Shown: positions 24,978 through 33,351 of the stretch, in pieces
Position numbering within the stretch: the first letter of the stretch is position 1
Layout: each line of letters starts with the position of its first letter
From: an uncultured Burkholderiaceae bacterium
Lineage (GTDB): Bacteria; Pseudomonadota; Gammaproteobacteria; Burkholderiales; Burkholderiaceae
Direction: 5' to 3'
DNA: 64,000 nt
NCBI GenBank assembly: GCA_937871985.1
Contig: CALMPB010000400.1
Location: 161,442 to 225,441, forward strand
Made by a program: the position numbers and the translations under genes
The notes under the pieces: generated by a model
Database searches by the model: none
Told to the model about the DNA's origin: nothing
The model's input: the letters and a program-made list of their open reading frames with translations, nothing else

Positions 24978-25421
24978 ATGTCGTCTTTTACCAGGTTTGA
25001 CACCGATATGTCCGTCTCGTACGCGAGCCGAGCATCCAAAGAGCAGGGCCGCGATCTCTGGGTCGTGAACCAAGCCTTCCAGTTCTATACGGGACCGGAA
25101 TCCGAGCGCGGCTGGATTACCGTGCCGCAGGGGTTCCTGACCGACGGTGCTTCGATTCCGCGACCGCTTTGGATGCTGTTGCCACCATGGGGTCGCTACG
25201 GCCAAGCGGCAGTGCTGCACGATTACCTCGTCGAAGGTGGCGTGATCGCCTACGAAAGCCATACGGAAAAGCCCACCCGTGCTGAAGCTGACCGGATCTT
25301 TCTGGAAGCAATGACGGTGCTGGAAGTGAATGTCTTTACCCGCTACGCCATGTACGCTGGGGTGCGGGCCTGGGCTTGGGTCAAACAGTTTCTCGAACAA
25401 CGAAAACAACAACCTTCTTAG
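24978..25421 (+). CDS. DUF1353 family protein
   Basis: 147 residues, start after CACAGGAGAAAACAAG. The centre reads GWITVPQGFLTDGASIPRPL then PPWGRYGQAAVLHDYLV, the signature of DUF1353, a family frequent in phages and prophages. Its biochemical role is not established. The C-terminal third is helical with aromatic residues. It is followed after nine bases by a co-directional gene. Confidence 0.8.
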   Translation: MSSFTRFDTDMSVSYASRASKEQGRDLWVVNQAFQFYTGPESERGWITVPQGFLTDGASIPRPLWMLLPPWGRYGQAAVLHDYLVEGGVIAYESHTEKPTRAEADRIFLEAMTVLEVNVFTRYAMYAGVRAWAWVKQFLEQRKQQPS

Positions 25422-25430
25422 GAGCGCAGT

Positions 25431-25853
25431 ATGAATGGCGATTACACGCACGTCTCGAAACTCATGGACATGGACGCACTGCTCGATGAAGCAGCTCGTG
25501 AGCTTGCCGATATGCTGGAGGAAGCCTACAAGTCGGGCGATCCGCAACGCGTCGAACAGGTCCTGCTCGCGCACGGCATGCGGCTGCGCCAAACCGGCAA
25601 GTCCAACATGCTGGGTGAAGTCACCAACCGTGCACTCATTCTCGTCGCTACGCGCCGGGGTGAAAGCATCCCCGAGGAATTCGAGCCGCTGCAAGACTGG
25701 CTCATCCTCTACAAGGAAACGCATCTGAAGTCTGAGCATGGCGGCGCATCGCTTTGCTTTCTGTGCCAGGCCAAAGACAAAGCACATGCCATCGAGCAGT
25801 GCAAAGACGCCAACCCGGGCTGCGAAATCCGTAACGCATACTTGCGCCAGTAA
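25431..25853 (+). CDS. hypothetical protein
   Basis: 140 residues, start after TAGGAGCGCAGT. Helical and acidic with three cysteines in the C-terminal half (LCFLCQAK and later CEIRN). The C-x-x-C pair could bind a metal, though only one pair is visible. No family recognised. Confidence 0.65.
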   Translation: MNGDYTHVSKLMDMDALLDEAARELADMLEEAYKSGDPQRVEQVLLAHGMRLRQTGKSNMLGEVTNRALILVATRRGESIPEEFEPLQDWLILYKETHLKSEHGGASLCFLCQAKDKAHAIEQCKDANPGCEIRNAYLRQ

Positions 25854-25860
25854 TCGCCAG

Positions 25861-25893
25861 CGGACGGGCTAAACCCCCGTCCGTTTTATGCCC
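25861..25893 (+). terminator. rho-independent terminator
   Basis: CGGACGGG at 25861-25868 pairs with CCCGTCCG at 25876-25883, then TTTTATGCC. Confidence 0.85.
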
Positions 25894-25941
25894 TCTCTCT
25901 TTACTACACCGTTACACCTACTCTAAATACAAGGATCCAAC

Positions 25942-26766
25942 ATGGATAAGCAATACACCGTTTTCAATCTCGAACCGATCCACCAAATGGGCGTGCAGCT
26001 CTTGCTGCTGGATGTGGATGCCAAGCCGGATGAAGTGAAGTTCGACGCCGCCACCGATGTGCCGCAAGACATCCTGCACTTCATGGATCGTCACGACGGT
26101 ATCAAGCCCGAACAGCGCCATGCTTTCGTTCGTGTGACGAACGTGCCGGCCAAGCTCTCGGACGTACCCTTCGAAGCAGACGCGCGCTTCGCCGCAGCCA
26201 GCATCGCTGAACGCATCACGTTCGAAGTCTTCCGCATTCTGCGCGACGCGCTCAACCCGGTGGAAGGCAGCGGTGGTTCCGACTTCACTCGCGCGATCGG
26301 TGGCAACCTCAGCAGCGAAGAAACCAACGTGTTCTTCCAATCGATGGCCAGATCGCTCCCGGCCGCCCTGGAGTTTCAACCGATGACCCCGGGCAAGGAT
26401 ACGTATCGGGTGATGCGTTCGGAAATTCATGTCGAAGGCAAGCACGATCACACCGACTACACCATCATGCGGGTGGCGCAGGACGGCGTCTCCAAGCCGG
26501 ACGTGCTGGATGTGCGCTTTGCCAGCCCCAAAGAACTGGAGCAAATGCGTACGGCCAAAGACGCCGGCGGCATGCAGTTGCTACCGCACCCCATGATCCG
26601 CAACCGAGCCGGTGAGCAATTCCTCATCTACAACAACCAAGGCAACTACCTCTTCGGTTGCCTGACGATGGATGCGCACTTCGCGTATCTGCGCAGCGTG
26701 CTCGACGGGTTCGTTCCTGACACGTTCGACCTCGAGACCCTGTCTTTCGAAATCCTGCCGGTGTAA
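25942..26766 (+). CDS. hypothetical protein, possible paralog of the next gene
   Basis: 274 residues after a TAAATACAAGGA leader. Mixed alpha/beta, acidic. It and the following gene share length, leader, a hydrophobic N-terminal strand followed by D-x-x-K/A-P-D and a C-terminal helix-plus-strand ending, suggesting an old duplication. No family recognised. Confidence 0.7.
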   Translation: MDKQYTVFNLEPIHQMGVQLLLLDVDAKPDEVKFDAATDVPQDILHFMDRHDGIKPEQRHAFVRVTNVPAKLSDVPFEADARFAAASIAERITFEVFRILRDALNPVEGSGGSDFTRAIGGNLSSEETNVFFQSMARSLPAALEFQPMTPGKDTYRVMRSEIHVEGKHDHTDYTIMRVAQDGVSKPDVLDVRFASPKELEQMRTAKDAGGMQLLPHPMIRNRAGEQFLIYNNQGNYLFGCLTMDAHFAYLRSVLDGFVPDTFDLETLSFEILPV

Positions 26767-26827
26767 GCTGGCAGTTCACCCAATTCCGTTCCGCAGTGCC
26801 CGCTAATAAACCCAAGGAGCAATACCC

Positions 26828-27709
26828 ATGAAAAACGTTCTGACCACGATTTCCCCCGAACACCTCTTCCTCGGCCACACTGTCAAGATGACGGTACTGG
26901 ACAAAGGCGTCGCGCCTGACGCTGCTCGATTCGACGCCATCGAGAAGCTCCCGCACTTCATCACCACCATCCACAACAACGCCACGGGCGAGGCCTACGC
27001 CGTGCTGGTGCATCTGACTCGTACCGAAGGTGCGGCCGAACTGCATCGCGGTCATCTGTTCCACTCCGACGCGGGCGCGCCGTTGTTCGGCTTGCAGCGC
27101 GACCCGATGGTGCCGGCTGGCCTGCATGAATTCATCGCGGCAGCGCTCCAGAGCTTCGTGTCCGAGCTGGGTGGCGCGCATGCACTGGCTCCGGCCATGC
27201 TCACGCACTCGTTCGCAGGCGGCCTGCAGCGCATGAACTGGCATCCCATCTCCGTGAGCGACGAGCTCCTCGTCTCGGTCGGCACGCGTCGCAAAAACCT
27301 GATCGTGCACTACAAACAGTACACGATCGAGCGTCGTCTGATGCAAGGTGAAAGCCGCGACACGGGTCGTCCTGACTACCGGATGGACTACATCCAGCTC
27401 TCGCCGCTGGAAGCGGAAATCGACGACATCGGCTTCTACAACTCGCCGAGCCGTGGCGCGTATCGTTTCGGCGGCTTCCGTCAAAACACCCGGCGCCTGA
27501 TGCTGGTGAGCGAGTCTGGCCACAAATACCACGTGGTCAACTCGCAAGCCGAAGGGCTGTTCCAGCTCCTCTCCGAGGAAGCGCAAATCGCCTACATCGA
27601 AGAACTGCTGAACGCGCTGCTGCCGGAACTGCAAGGCTACGCCGCCGTCTTCGAAGACATCCAGCCCGTCTCGTCGCAGTTCGCCCGGCCGTCCAGCAAC
27701 CTGTACTGA
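26828..27709 (+). CDS. hypothetical protein
   Basis: 293 residues after CCAAGGAGCAATACCC. Same general layout as the preceding gene. It ends directly before the 690-base gene-free stretch that encodes a probable large RNA, so both may come from one transcript. No family recognised. Confidence 0.7.
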   Translation: MKNVLTTISPEHLFLGHTVKMTVLDKGVAPDAARFDAIEKLPHFITTIHNNATGEAYAVLVHLTRTEGAAELHRGHLFHSDAGAPLFGLQRDPMVPAGLHEFIAAALQSFVSELGGAHALAPAMLTHSFAGGLQRMNWHPISVSDELLVSVGTRRKNLIVHYKQYTIERRLMQGESRDTGRPDYRMDYIQLSPLEAEIDDIGFYNSPSRGAYRFGGFRQNTRRLMLVSESGHKYHVVNSQAEGLFQLLSEEAQIAYIEELLNALLPELQGYAAVFEDIQPVSSQFARPSSNLY

Positions 27710-27711
27710 AA

Positions 27712-28395
27712 AACATGGGTGGGAGTCGTAGATTTTTACGACGTTCCTGCATCATGTGCAACTCGGTGCCGCGATCCACGCGGCCATCGAAAGACGTCAC
27801 TCTTTATGGTTAAACGACGCTGCACACTACCTGAGTGGTCGGCGCGCACGCTGCGCGCTTACTGCGATTTGCGAGTGGTTAGGTCACCCGACAGGCCGAC
27901 CTCGAGAACCGCTTCGCTCGTGCAGAAATGAGGAAGACCACCAATCTTCGAAACCGTACGGTCTAACGCCTGGCCTGGTAAGCTAGGATTTCGTTAGGCA
28001 AGTTGCACCTGGACGATTGGCTCGGGAGAGTCCTCCAGGTTCGCTGCGGCATAAAAGGCGAAAGACGTGTGGAGAGACAGGCCTGCCATGGCCAGCGCTC
28101 GTTGAAGCACAGATCCTTTCTGCTTCGCTCAGGCCGCCGTTTTACGGCATAGCCACTTACTCGCCGCTGGCGCACTTCAAGTGCCGCCCGCGCCGGGATC
28201 GCAATGAGCGTTGCTCCTTTTCTCGCAGCACGCAGCCTCTAGTAACTTGTTAGGCGTGCCAACCTCCAAGTATCCTACCCGTGGATACCGCGCCCAAGCA
28301 GCTCGTGCCCTGCAGACAATCGATGCCGAAGATCGATTCCTTGTCGACAGGTTACTAGGGGAAGCGTTATAAAACACATACCAACAACAATAAGG
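27712..28395 (+). ncRNA. large structured noncoding RNA (candidate)
   Basis: About 690 bases with no credible coding frame but dense GC-rich stems. Examples: GTCGTA at 27725-27730 with TACGAC at 27737-27742, and GCCGCG at 27768-27773 with CGCGGC at 27779-27784. A long-range 11-bp stem pairs 28236-28246 with 28351-28361 and encloses several local hairpins. The 3' part shares motifs in the same order with the RNA ending near 34207: CGCAGCCTCTAG, then GGCG-TGCC, then CTAGGGGA-GCGTT. The closing stem has different bases in the two copies but remains paired. Large ornate RNAs such as GOLLD and ROOL occur in phages; I cannot assign this one to either. Boundaries are approximate. Confidence 0.6.
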
Positions 28396-28403
28396 ATCTA
28401 AGC

Positions 28404-28649
28404 ATGGACTCCAACGAACACATCCAGCGCGTTATCGCGGACGCCGTCGGTCAGTACTGCCCGGCTGGAGTTATCCAAGCCCTCACCCCGGCAACGGAAT
28501 TTGTGGACTTGGGCATTAACGAAGTCATGATGTTTGAAGTCGTGGCGCACGTTGAGGACTCGCTGGACATCTCTATTATGGATAGCTACAAAGCAAAACC
28601 CATCCAAACCGTGGGCGAGCTGGCTGCTTTGATCGCTACCCAATACTAA
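28404..28649 (+). CDS. acyl-carrier-protein-like protein lacking the modified Ser
   Basis: 81 residues after AATAAGGATCTAAGC. The four-helix carrier-protein pattern is clear: helix 1, then EFVDLGINEVMMFEVVAHVE and DSLDISI, then VGELAALI. In acyl carrier proteins D-L-G-x-D-S-L carries 4'-phosphopantetheine on Ser. Here the aligned position is Glu at about residue 40 (DLGINEV), so it cannot be primed in the normal way. It may act as a structural or decoy carrier protein that binds host ACP partners. It lies between two probable large RNAs. Confidence 0.55.
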   Translation: MDSNEHIQRVIADAVGQYCPAGVIQALTPATEFVDLGINEVMMFEVVAHVEDSLDISIMDSYKAKPIQTVGELAALIATQY

Positions 28650-28729
28650 TTACAAGTCACTACCAACACAGCGCAGCCACTATACATCCGAGCCCCAACC
28701 CTCGGAACCAACCCGTAAGAGGCCAATCA

Positions 28730-29206
28730 GTGAATATTTTGTCCAAGTCAATTGCCATCGTTTTGAAAGCGCCTACCCTGGCTGCCGACGGTGGTGCGGA
28801 ATTCGCCAAAGGATTCGTGCGCCTGATGGAGCACTTCCTGGTATCTGCTGAACGCGTGAGTGAAGACTTGCGTCGTCCGGTCATGCGTCTGGTGTTCCGC
28901 CCCGAAGCCGAGCATCTGCTCACCGTCGTGCGTTCGATGTGGCTGGACACCACGATCAACGGTAGCGCCGAGCAACTCCTCGAAGCGCAAGCGAGCATCC
29001 TGTTCGTTGAGCCGGACCATGATCTGAAAACCGTCAAAGACGGCTGGGTCTTCGGCTACGCCACACCGCGTGAACCGGAGTCGAGCGACTCGCGCCACGA
29101 AATCATCCTGACTGGTGAAGTGGGCAACAGCGTCTACGTCAAGCAGATGGCCGACCAGGTTCTGCGCCACATCCAAGTGGTGCGCGATCGCGAAGCGACC
29201 GAGTAA
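28730..29206 (+). CDS. hypothetical protein
   Basis: 158 residues from a GTG after TAAGAGGCCAATCA. Helical first half, then a beta-rich segment (WVFGYATPREPESSDS), no signal. It ends five bases before a 430-base gene-free stretch with RNA-like structure. No family recognised. Confidence 0.65.
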   Translation: MNILSKSIAIVLKAPTLAADGGAEFAKGFVRLMEHFLVSAERVSEDLRRPVMRLVFRPEAEHLLTVVRSMWLDTTINGSAEQLLEAQASILFVEPDHDLKTVKDGWVFGYATPREPESSDSRHEIILTGEVGNSVYVKQMADQVLRHIQVVRDREATE

Positions 29207-29211
29207 CCAAA

Positions 29212-29566
29212 AGCTACTAAGTTTAAAGAGCCTTCCTGGTGGAGAATGCTAGTCGCTCGTAAGGCATAACCAGGTTTCCCTTTGGGGAAGCTGACTAGCT
29301 ACGGCTGTGTGGACCGATCCCGCATAGCCTGTTTGGTTTACTCCCGAGACGGTTTGGAGGTGAGTGCTTATAACTCTAGCTAGATGACCTAGTGAAAATT
29401 AACTGTAGTACCTTGGTGCGTCATCACCGAGTCCCTTACTTAACCAGGTATGTGAGGGGTCGCAAACGTTAAGCTGTGGAATCGAGATACGAAGCTTAAT
29501 GACCACAAGTGTAGTAACCCATCGCTCTTTATCTTGCCGCCAGTAACCCTGGTTTGGCTGCAACAC
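29212..29566 (+). ncRNA. structured noncoding RNA with H-type pseudoknot (candidate)
   Basis: Gene-free stretch. CCTGGT at 29235-29240 pairs with ACCAGG at 29269-29274. GCTAGTC at 29248-29254 pairs with GACTAGC at 29293-29299. The two stems interleave, forming a pseudoknot, with a small TTCCC/GGGGAA hairpin in the last loop. Further on TTAAGCT pairs with AGCTTAA. A perfect terminator follows at 29574. It does not share the conserved 3' motifs of the RNAs at 28.3 and 34.2 kb. Class unknown. Confidence 0.5.
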
Positions 29567-29573
29567 CGGGCTC

Positions 29574-29612
29574 GGGGGACTTCGGTCCCCCTGCCATCCT
29601 CTCTTCTTTTTT
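29574..29612 (+). terminator. rho-independent terminator with UUCG loop
   Basis: GGGGGAC at 29574-29580, loop TTCG, GTCCCCC at 29585-29591, followed by CTCTTCTTTTTTATG. A textbook terminator ending the upstream RNA. Confidence 0.9.
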
Positions 29613-29642
29613 ATGCCCGCGTCACTCATGAATAGAGAAAAA

Positions 29643-30056
29643 ATGACGGTCTTTACCGTCGGTATTGGCAAAGACATGCAGGAGCTACTGATTGCCTCTG
29701 CAGCGAAAATGATGCTCGCTTCGTTTTCGTTCACCGATACCAAAGAAGCCATTCCGAAACTTCGGCAAGACTTCCAGCCCGCCTATAACCTCATCGCTCG
29801 AGTGCTGAGCGACGTGGCGCGTAAACGCGTTGCGCCTAGCGAGCTCACTGGTCTGGAATTCGAATTGCAGCCGCGTAACGGACGCCTGGCTGTCAAAGTC
29901 ACCCGTACGCTACCGAACTCGGTTAAGCCTTATCAACTGGTGTTCTTTAACGAGCACCAAGAACCGCACCTTGTAGCGCTCAAGCGCAAGGAACAAATCA
30001 TCGCAGAGAATGGCGAGACGACCGCTCTCTTGCTCGACCTTTTCGCAACGCTTTGA
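29643..30056 (+). CDS. hypothetical protein
   Basis: 137 residues from ATG 29643; an ATG at 29613 lies in the terminator tail and one at 29628 has no ribosome binding site. Helical first half, then beta strands (LEFELQPRNGRLAVKVTRTL). No family recognised. Confidence 0.6.
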   Translation: MTVFTVGIGKDMQELLIASAAKMMLASFSFTDTKEAIPKLRQDFQPAYNLIARVLSDVARKRVAPSELTGLEFELQPRNGRLAVKVTRTLPNSVKPYQLVFFNEHQEPHLVALKRKEQIIAENGETTALLLDLFATL

Positions 30057-30063
30057 AGCTGCC

Positions 30064-30378
30064 ATGACGACCAAAGAAAAACCCGTGGGCTTTTCCGCAA
30101 CCGCGCTCCTCCAAGCACAGAAAGACGCGCCTCAAGAGCTGAATGACTTCTCGCTCTGGATGCTGCGTTCGCTCAGTGCCTCGGATAAAGATGAGCGGGT
30201 AGAGTTGCAAGCCTGCCATGTCATGGCTTCCGTCGTGCGTCTGAACCACGCTGACATCAAAGCCGGTCAACGCTTTTCCGTTATGGTTTCGGGCCTGGTA
30301 CACCCGGAACTCAATCACATGTACCCGGACCCCGTAAAGACGTTCGTGCCTGCTTGGACCCACACGGACGCCCACTAA
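30064..30378 (+). CDS. hypothetical small protein
   Basis: 104 residues, beginning seven bases after the previous stop; an earlier in-frame ATG at 30010 would overlap that gene. No membrane segment. No family recognised. It is followed after 17 bases by the exonuclease gene. Confidence 0.6.
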   Translation: MTTKEKPVGFSATALLQAQKDAPQELNDFSLWMLRSLSASDKDERVELQACHVMASVVRLNHADIKAGQRFSVMVSGLVHPELNHMYPDPVKTFVPAWTHTDAH

Positions 30379-30395
30379 TTACAAGGAGCAAGTCA

Positions 30396-30941
30396 ATGGC
30401 GAATTACTTCCTCGATACTGAGTTCGAGAAAATCTCCCGCACGCTGATTTCGATTGCGATCGTGCGCGAAGACGGCAAGTACCTCTACCTCGTGATGCGC
30501 GATGCGATCGACATGCTGCGCCGCGCACCGATCACGACCAAGCTCTCGACCGATCTGCGCAACAACATCCCGGCTACGTCCGAAGATGCAAACCGTCTGT
30601 GGCTCATGGAAAACGTGCTGCGCAACCTCGCCATCGCTGACGGTATCGAAGGCTGGCACGCGGACAAAGCCGAAGCCTGGAAGAACCTGGAGCAGTTCTT
30701 CTACGGCGACACGGACATCATCATCCATAGCGACTGGCCGAGCGATCCGGAATACTTCTGCGCCCTCATTACTGACACGACGGGGCGCATGGTGCCGGGG
30801 CTGGAAGATGTGGCATTCAAGGTCCATGCCAACGCAACGCCCTGGCCGTGCCCGGTGGAAGGCGCCGTCCAGCACAACGCGTACTGGGATGCAGTGGCTT
30901 TGGCTTACGCACTCACGGGCAACGACATCGCGCTGGGGTGA
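30396..30941 (+). CDS. Rv2179c-like 3'-5' exonuclease (DEDD fold)
   Basis: 181 residues after ATTACAAGGAGCAAGTCA. Starts MANYFLDTEFEK, giving the D7/E9 pair of DEDD exonucleases, followed by a strand pair (LISIAIVREDGKYLYLV). Near the end HNAYWDAVALAYAL supplies the His at about 160 and Asp at about 165 of the last motif. This matches the Rv2179c-like 3'-5' exoribonuclease family seen in mycobacteria and many phages. It may degrade host RNA or process phage transcripts, including the structured RNAs nearby, but that link is speculative. Confidence 0.75.
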   Translation: MANYFLDTEFEKISRTLISIAIVREDGKYLYLVMRDAIDMLRRAPITTKLSTDLRNNIPATSEDANRLWLMENVLRNLAIADGIEGWHADKAEAWKNLEQFFYGDTDIIIHSDWPSDPEYFCALITDTTGRMVPGLEDVAFKVHANATPWPCPVEGAVQHNAYWDAVALAYALTGNDIALG

Positions 30942-30943
30942 TC

Positions 30944-30980
30944 TGAAAAGTTTCACTTACATATCACCCAGGGGATCACA
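30944..30980 (+). promoter_or_regulatory. phage promoter-like element
   Basis: TGAAAAGTTTCACTTACATAT then CACCCAGGGGATCA. It shares TTTCA-N3-ACATAT with 10582 and 17883 (there followed by CC-GGTGA). It lies just before the AAA+ ATPase gene. Confidence 0.5.
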
Positions 30981-31041
30981 AGCAAGCGATTGCGTTACCA
31001 GTCGCTTGCTTTTCCTCAACCTAACTATACCAACAAACACT

Positions 31042-32091
31042 ATGAAAGAATTTATCGAGAAATTCATCGCCGCCGATGGCTTAAAGAATGACGGTCCGAG
31101 CTTTCACGACTTCAACGGCGTCTGGCGCGCCACAGAAGACAAGAGCACGCTTCGTCGCTTCTACTCGTTCGCTACGCCGGACGTCAATAAGCAGATGAAG
31201 GAGATTCGTGCCGAGATGGCGGAAAAGGGCTACATCGAATTCAAGATTCGTCACTCCCTTTTCTTCATGATGAACGGCACCCGAGAGCAGGGTTTGCAGA
31301 TCGTGACGATGACTTACGGTCCCAGCCGCATCTCGTTTCGAATGTCTGGTGATCCGAAAGTAGTTAATCGTTTCATCGACGAGGCCGAACAAAAATACCC
31401 GGACCGGGGTATCGAGGTGAACTTCCTCACGGATTATGGACGCGGCAGTGGCGCCTACGACACGCGGTTCATGTTCCCTGAGCAAGAACGTCTGGGCAAG
31501 CAAGAGTTTTATCCCTGGCTCAAAACGCCGCTGGATAAATATATTGCGGACTTCTACGCCTCGTCGCAAAATGTACTGCTGCTTATCGGCCCGCCGGGCA
31601 CGGGTAAGTCTACGATCCTGCGTTCGTTCATCCTGGCCGATCCCAAACGCCGTCCGTTCGTGGTGAGTAACGATTTGCTCGTCATGAACGAGCAGTTCGT
31701 GCCGTGGGTGCAAAACCGCGAAGATAACGCCACGATTGTGGTGGAAGACGCGGATCGTCTGGTAACGCCTCGTGAAAACGACAACGCGATCATGTCGGGA
31801 GTGTTGAATGCAGCGGACGGGATTCTGACGACCAAGCGCAAGATCATCATCTCTACGAACCTAGGCTCGCTCAAGAACGTGGATCAAGCACTCATTCGCG
31901 ATGGTCGGTGCTTTGACATCATGCAATTCTCGCAGCTCACGCCTACTGAAGCGAACCGTGCGCGGGTTGCGGTTGGCTTGAAGCGTAAGCGCTTCGAAGC
32001 CGACATCACCTCGATCTCGCTGGCTTCGGCCCTGCACTACAAAGACGCTGAGCATCACCACTCGCGTCAAAAGCGCTCGATTGGTTTCTAA
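31042..32091 (+). CDS. BCS1-like AAA+ ATPase
   Basis: 349 residues from ATG 31042; the frame is open further upstream but overlaps the exonuclease gene. Residues 1-160 are a family-specific N-terminal domain. Walker A is at 183-191 (GPPGTGKST), Walker B at 232-237 (IVVEDAD), sensor 1 Asn at about 273 (IIISTN) and a candidate arginine finger in RDGR at 286-289. The motif set is that of BCS1-type AAA+ proteins, which act as protein remodelling machines. No membrane span is present, so the role is likely cytoplasmic. It sits alone between a promoter-like element and a terminator. Confidence 0.85.
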   Translation: MKEFIEKFIAADGLKNDGPSFHDFNGVWRATEDKSTLRRFYSFATPDVNKQMKEIRAEMAEKGYIEFKIRHSLFFMMNGTREQGLQIVTMTYGPSRISFRMSGDPKVVNRFIDEAEQKYPDRGIEVNFLTDYGRGSGAYDTRFMFPEQERLGKQEFYPWLKTPLDKYIADFYASSQNVLLLIGPPGTGKSTILRSFILADPKRRPFVVSNDLLVMNEQFVPWVQNREDNATIVVEDADRLVTPRENDNAIMSGVLNAADGILTTKRKIIISTNLGSLKNVDQALIRDGRCFDIMQFSQLTPTEANRARVAVGLKRKRFEADITSISLASALHYKDAEHHHSRQKRSIGF

Positions 32092-32114
32092 TCGGGCAAC
32101 ATAGTTTGCAGTAC

Positions 32115-32154
32115 CCTCCTCTAGCTGTCGGCATCGGCTGGAGGAGGTTTTTCA
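32115..32154 (+). terminator. rho-independent terminator
   Basis: CCTCCTCTAGC at 32115-32125 pairs with GCTGGAGGAGG at 32137-32147, then TTTTTC. Confidence 0.9.
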
Positions 32155-32218
32155 CTAACCCTTGTCATAAGGAAACGATCTATGCCAAACCCAATCCATT
32201 AACTTAATAGGAGACAAC

Positions 32219-32473
32219 ATGGATAAACAATCTCGTTCATTAACCGTTCTTAGAAGGAACTACAAGAAACAAAAGCAGTACCAAGAGCAGCAAAAGGCCA
32301 ATTGGTTTTGCAGATTTTTCTACTCTGCTAGAAAAACAATAACAACCTCTGCCATCGGTAGAAGGCTCTGCAAAGCGTATCACTGGTTGCAAGGTCCTCT
32401 TGCAGTCATCAGGACATTCAGCACGCTCTACACCCTAGCGGTGTTTATTACCTGGATGATTGGCTTCATCTAA
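32219..32473 (+). CDS. small membrane protein with atypical composition
   Basis: 84 residues after AATAGGAGACAAC. N-terminal 45 residues are strongly basic, followed by a single membrane span at about 62-82. Codon use (AGA, AGG, ACA, ATA, TTA) is AT-richer than in the neighbours, suggesting recent acquisition. Monocistronic, with its own terminator. No family recognised. Confidence 0.65.
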   Translation: MDKQSRSLTVLRRNYKKQKQYQEQQKANWFCRFFYSARKTITTSAIGRRLCKAYHWLQGPLAVIRTFSTLYTLAVFITWMIGFI

Positions 32474-32525
32474 GGCATAGGACGAGGGGGTGGCAACACC
32501 CCCTCTATGCCCGCATTTCTTTTTT
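32474..32525 (+). terminator. rho-independent terminator (GGCATA/TATGCC type)
   Basis: GGCATA at 32474-32479 and TATGCC at 32506-32511 flank GAGGGGGTG at 32484-32492 paired with CACCCCCTC at 32497-32505. TTTCTTTTTTG follows. Confidence 0.9.
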
Positions 32526-32593
32526 GTCAGTTCACTGACAATCTCAAAGGCCCTTAGTAGTGGGCGCGTTTTTACGCACGTTAGGAGTAGTTT

Positions 32594-33349
32594 ATGGCAA
32601 CGCAACGCACAGCGCACGAGCTCTACCAGTTGGTACTCAATCAAGAAGATCACGTTCGCAAGACCTTCGAAGGCGCGGGAACGGTGGTTTACGCATCCAT
32701 GCCCAAAGAACAAAAAGTCATCTTCGTGTTTCTGGATGAGCACGATGAATTGCTGAACGCGTATTCAGCACCTTACGCAGGACCTGGTCAGAGCTCTCGT
32801 AAAGTCATCCACACGCTCAGAGACTTCTACCTCGTGATGTTCTACATCCGCTTCGTAGAGGACATCTGGGCAGGTCTGAACGCACAGACCAGTAAAGATT
32901 TGCACTGCGCGCTGCTCATGGAGCAGCTCTATGAGCAGATGACGGGCAACAACCTGCATGCGGAATTGCGCAAAGATAACTACTACCGCCGCCGTCCTCT
33001 GATGCGGTTCACGAACAAGTTCTGGGATATTCCGCAGTTTGTGACGACAGCCCGCTATGACCGCGAGTATTACTACTATCCTGACACCAAGCTCATGGTG
33101 GCGGTTTACAAGTTTTATCGCTACCCGTCTGACCGCGTGCGCTCTCTCAGGCGCGGCAACCATGCGGAAGGTTCCACGGCTGCTTTCATTCCGCCGGCCG
33201 ATTACCGCAGCGACTGGCGCGAAGTGCTGCAAATAACCGAACACCTGAAAGGCCCGAAAGTGCCTTACCTGAATGCTATCTTTCATGCGCACCAGCGTAT
33301 GATTGAGGCGTTTTACGACATCCCTCCCAATACCAAATACAAGGAGTAA
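32594..33349 (+). CDS. hypothetical protein
   Basis: 251 residues after TTAGGAGTAGTTT. Rich in Tyr, Arg and His, mainly helical, with no membrane segment. The middle has several Tyr clusters (YYRRRPLM, REYYYYPDTK). No family recognised. It is followed two bases later by the next gene. Confidence 0.7.
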   Translation: MATQRTAHELYQLVLNQEDHVRKTFEGAGTVVYASMPKEQKVIFVFLDEHDELLNAYSAPYAGPGQSSRKVIHTLRDFYLVMFYIRFVEDIWAGLNAQTSKDLHCALLMEQLYEQMTGNNLHAELRKDNYYRRRPLMRFTNKFWDIPQFVTTARYDREYYYYPDTKLMVAVYKFYRYPSDRVRSLRRGNHAEGSTAAFIPPADYRSDWREVLQITEHLKGPKVPYLNAIFHAHQRMIEAFYDIPPNTKYKE

Positions 33350-33351
33350 TC

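Noticed and set aside
29384..29405. Second hammerhead core (CTAGATGA followed by GAAAA)
   Set aside because: The core CTGATGA is altered at an essential position and no stem I or cleavage triplet can be paired.
30502..31041. N-terminal extension of the AAA+ ATPase
   Set aside because: The frame is open but lies wholly within and after the exonuclease gene; ATG 31042 follows a promoter-like element and gives a normal protein.
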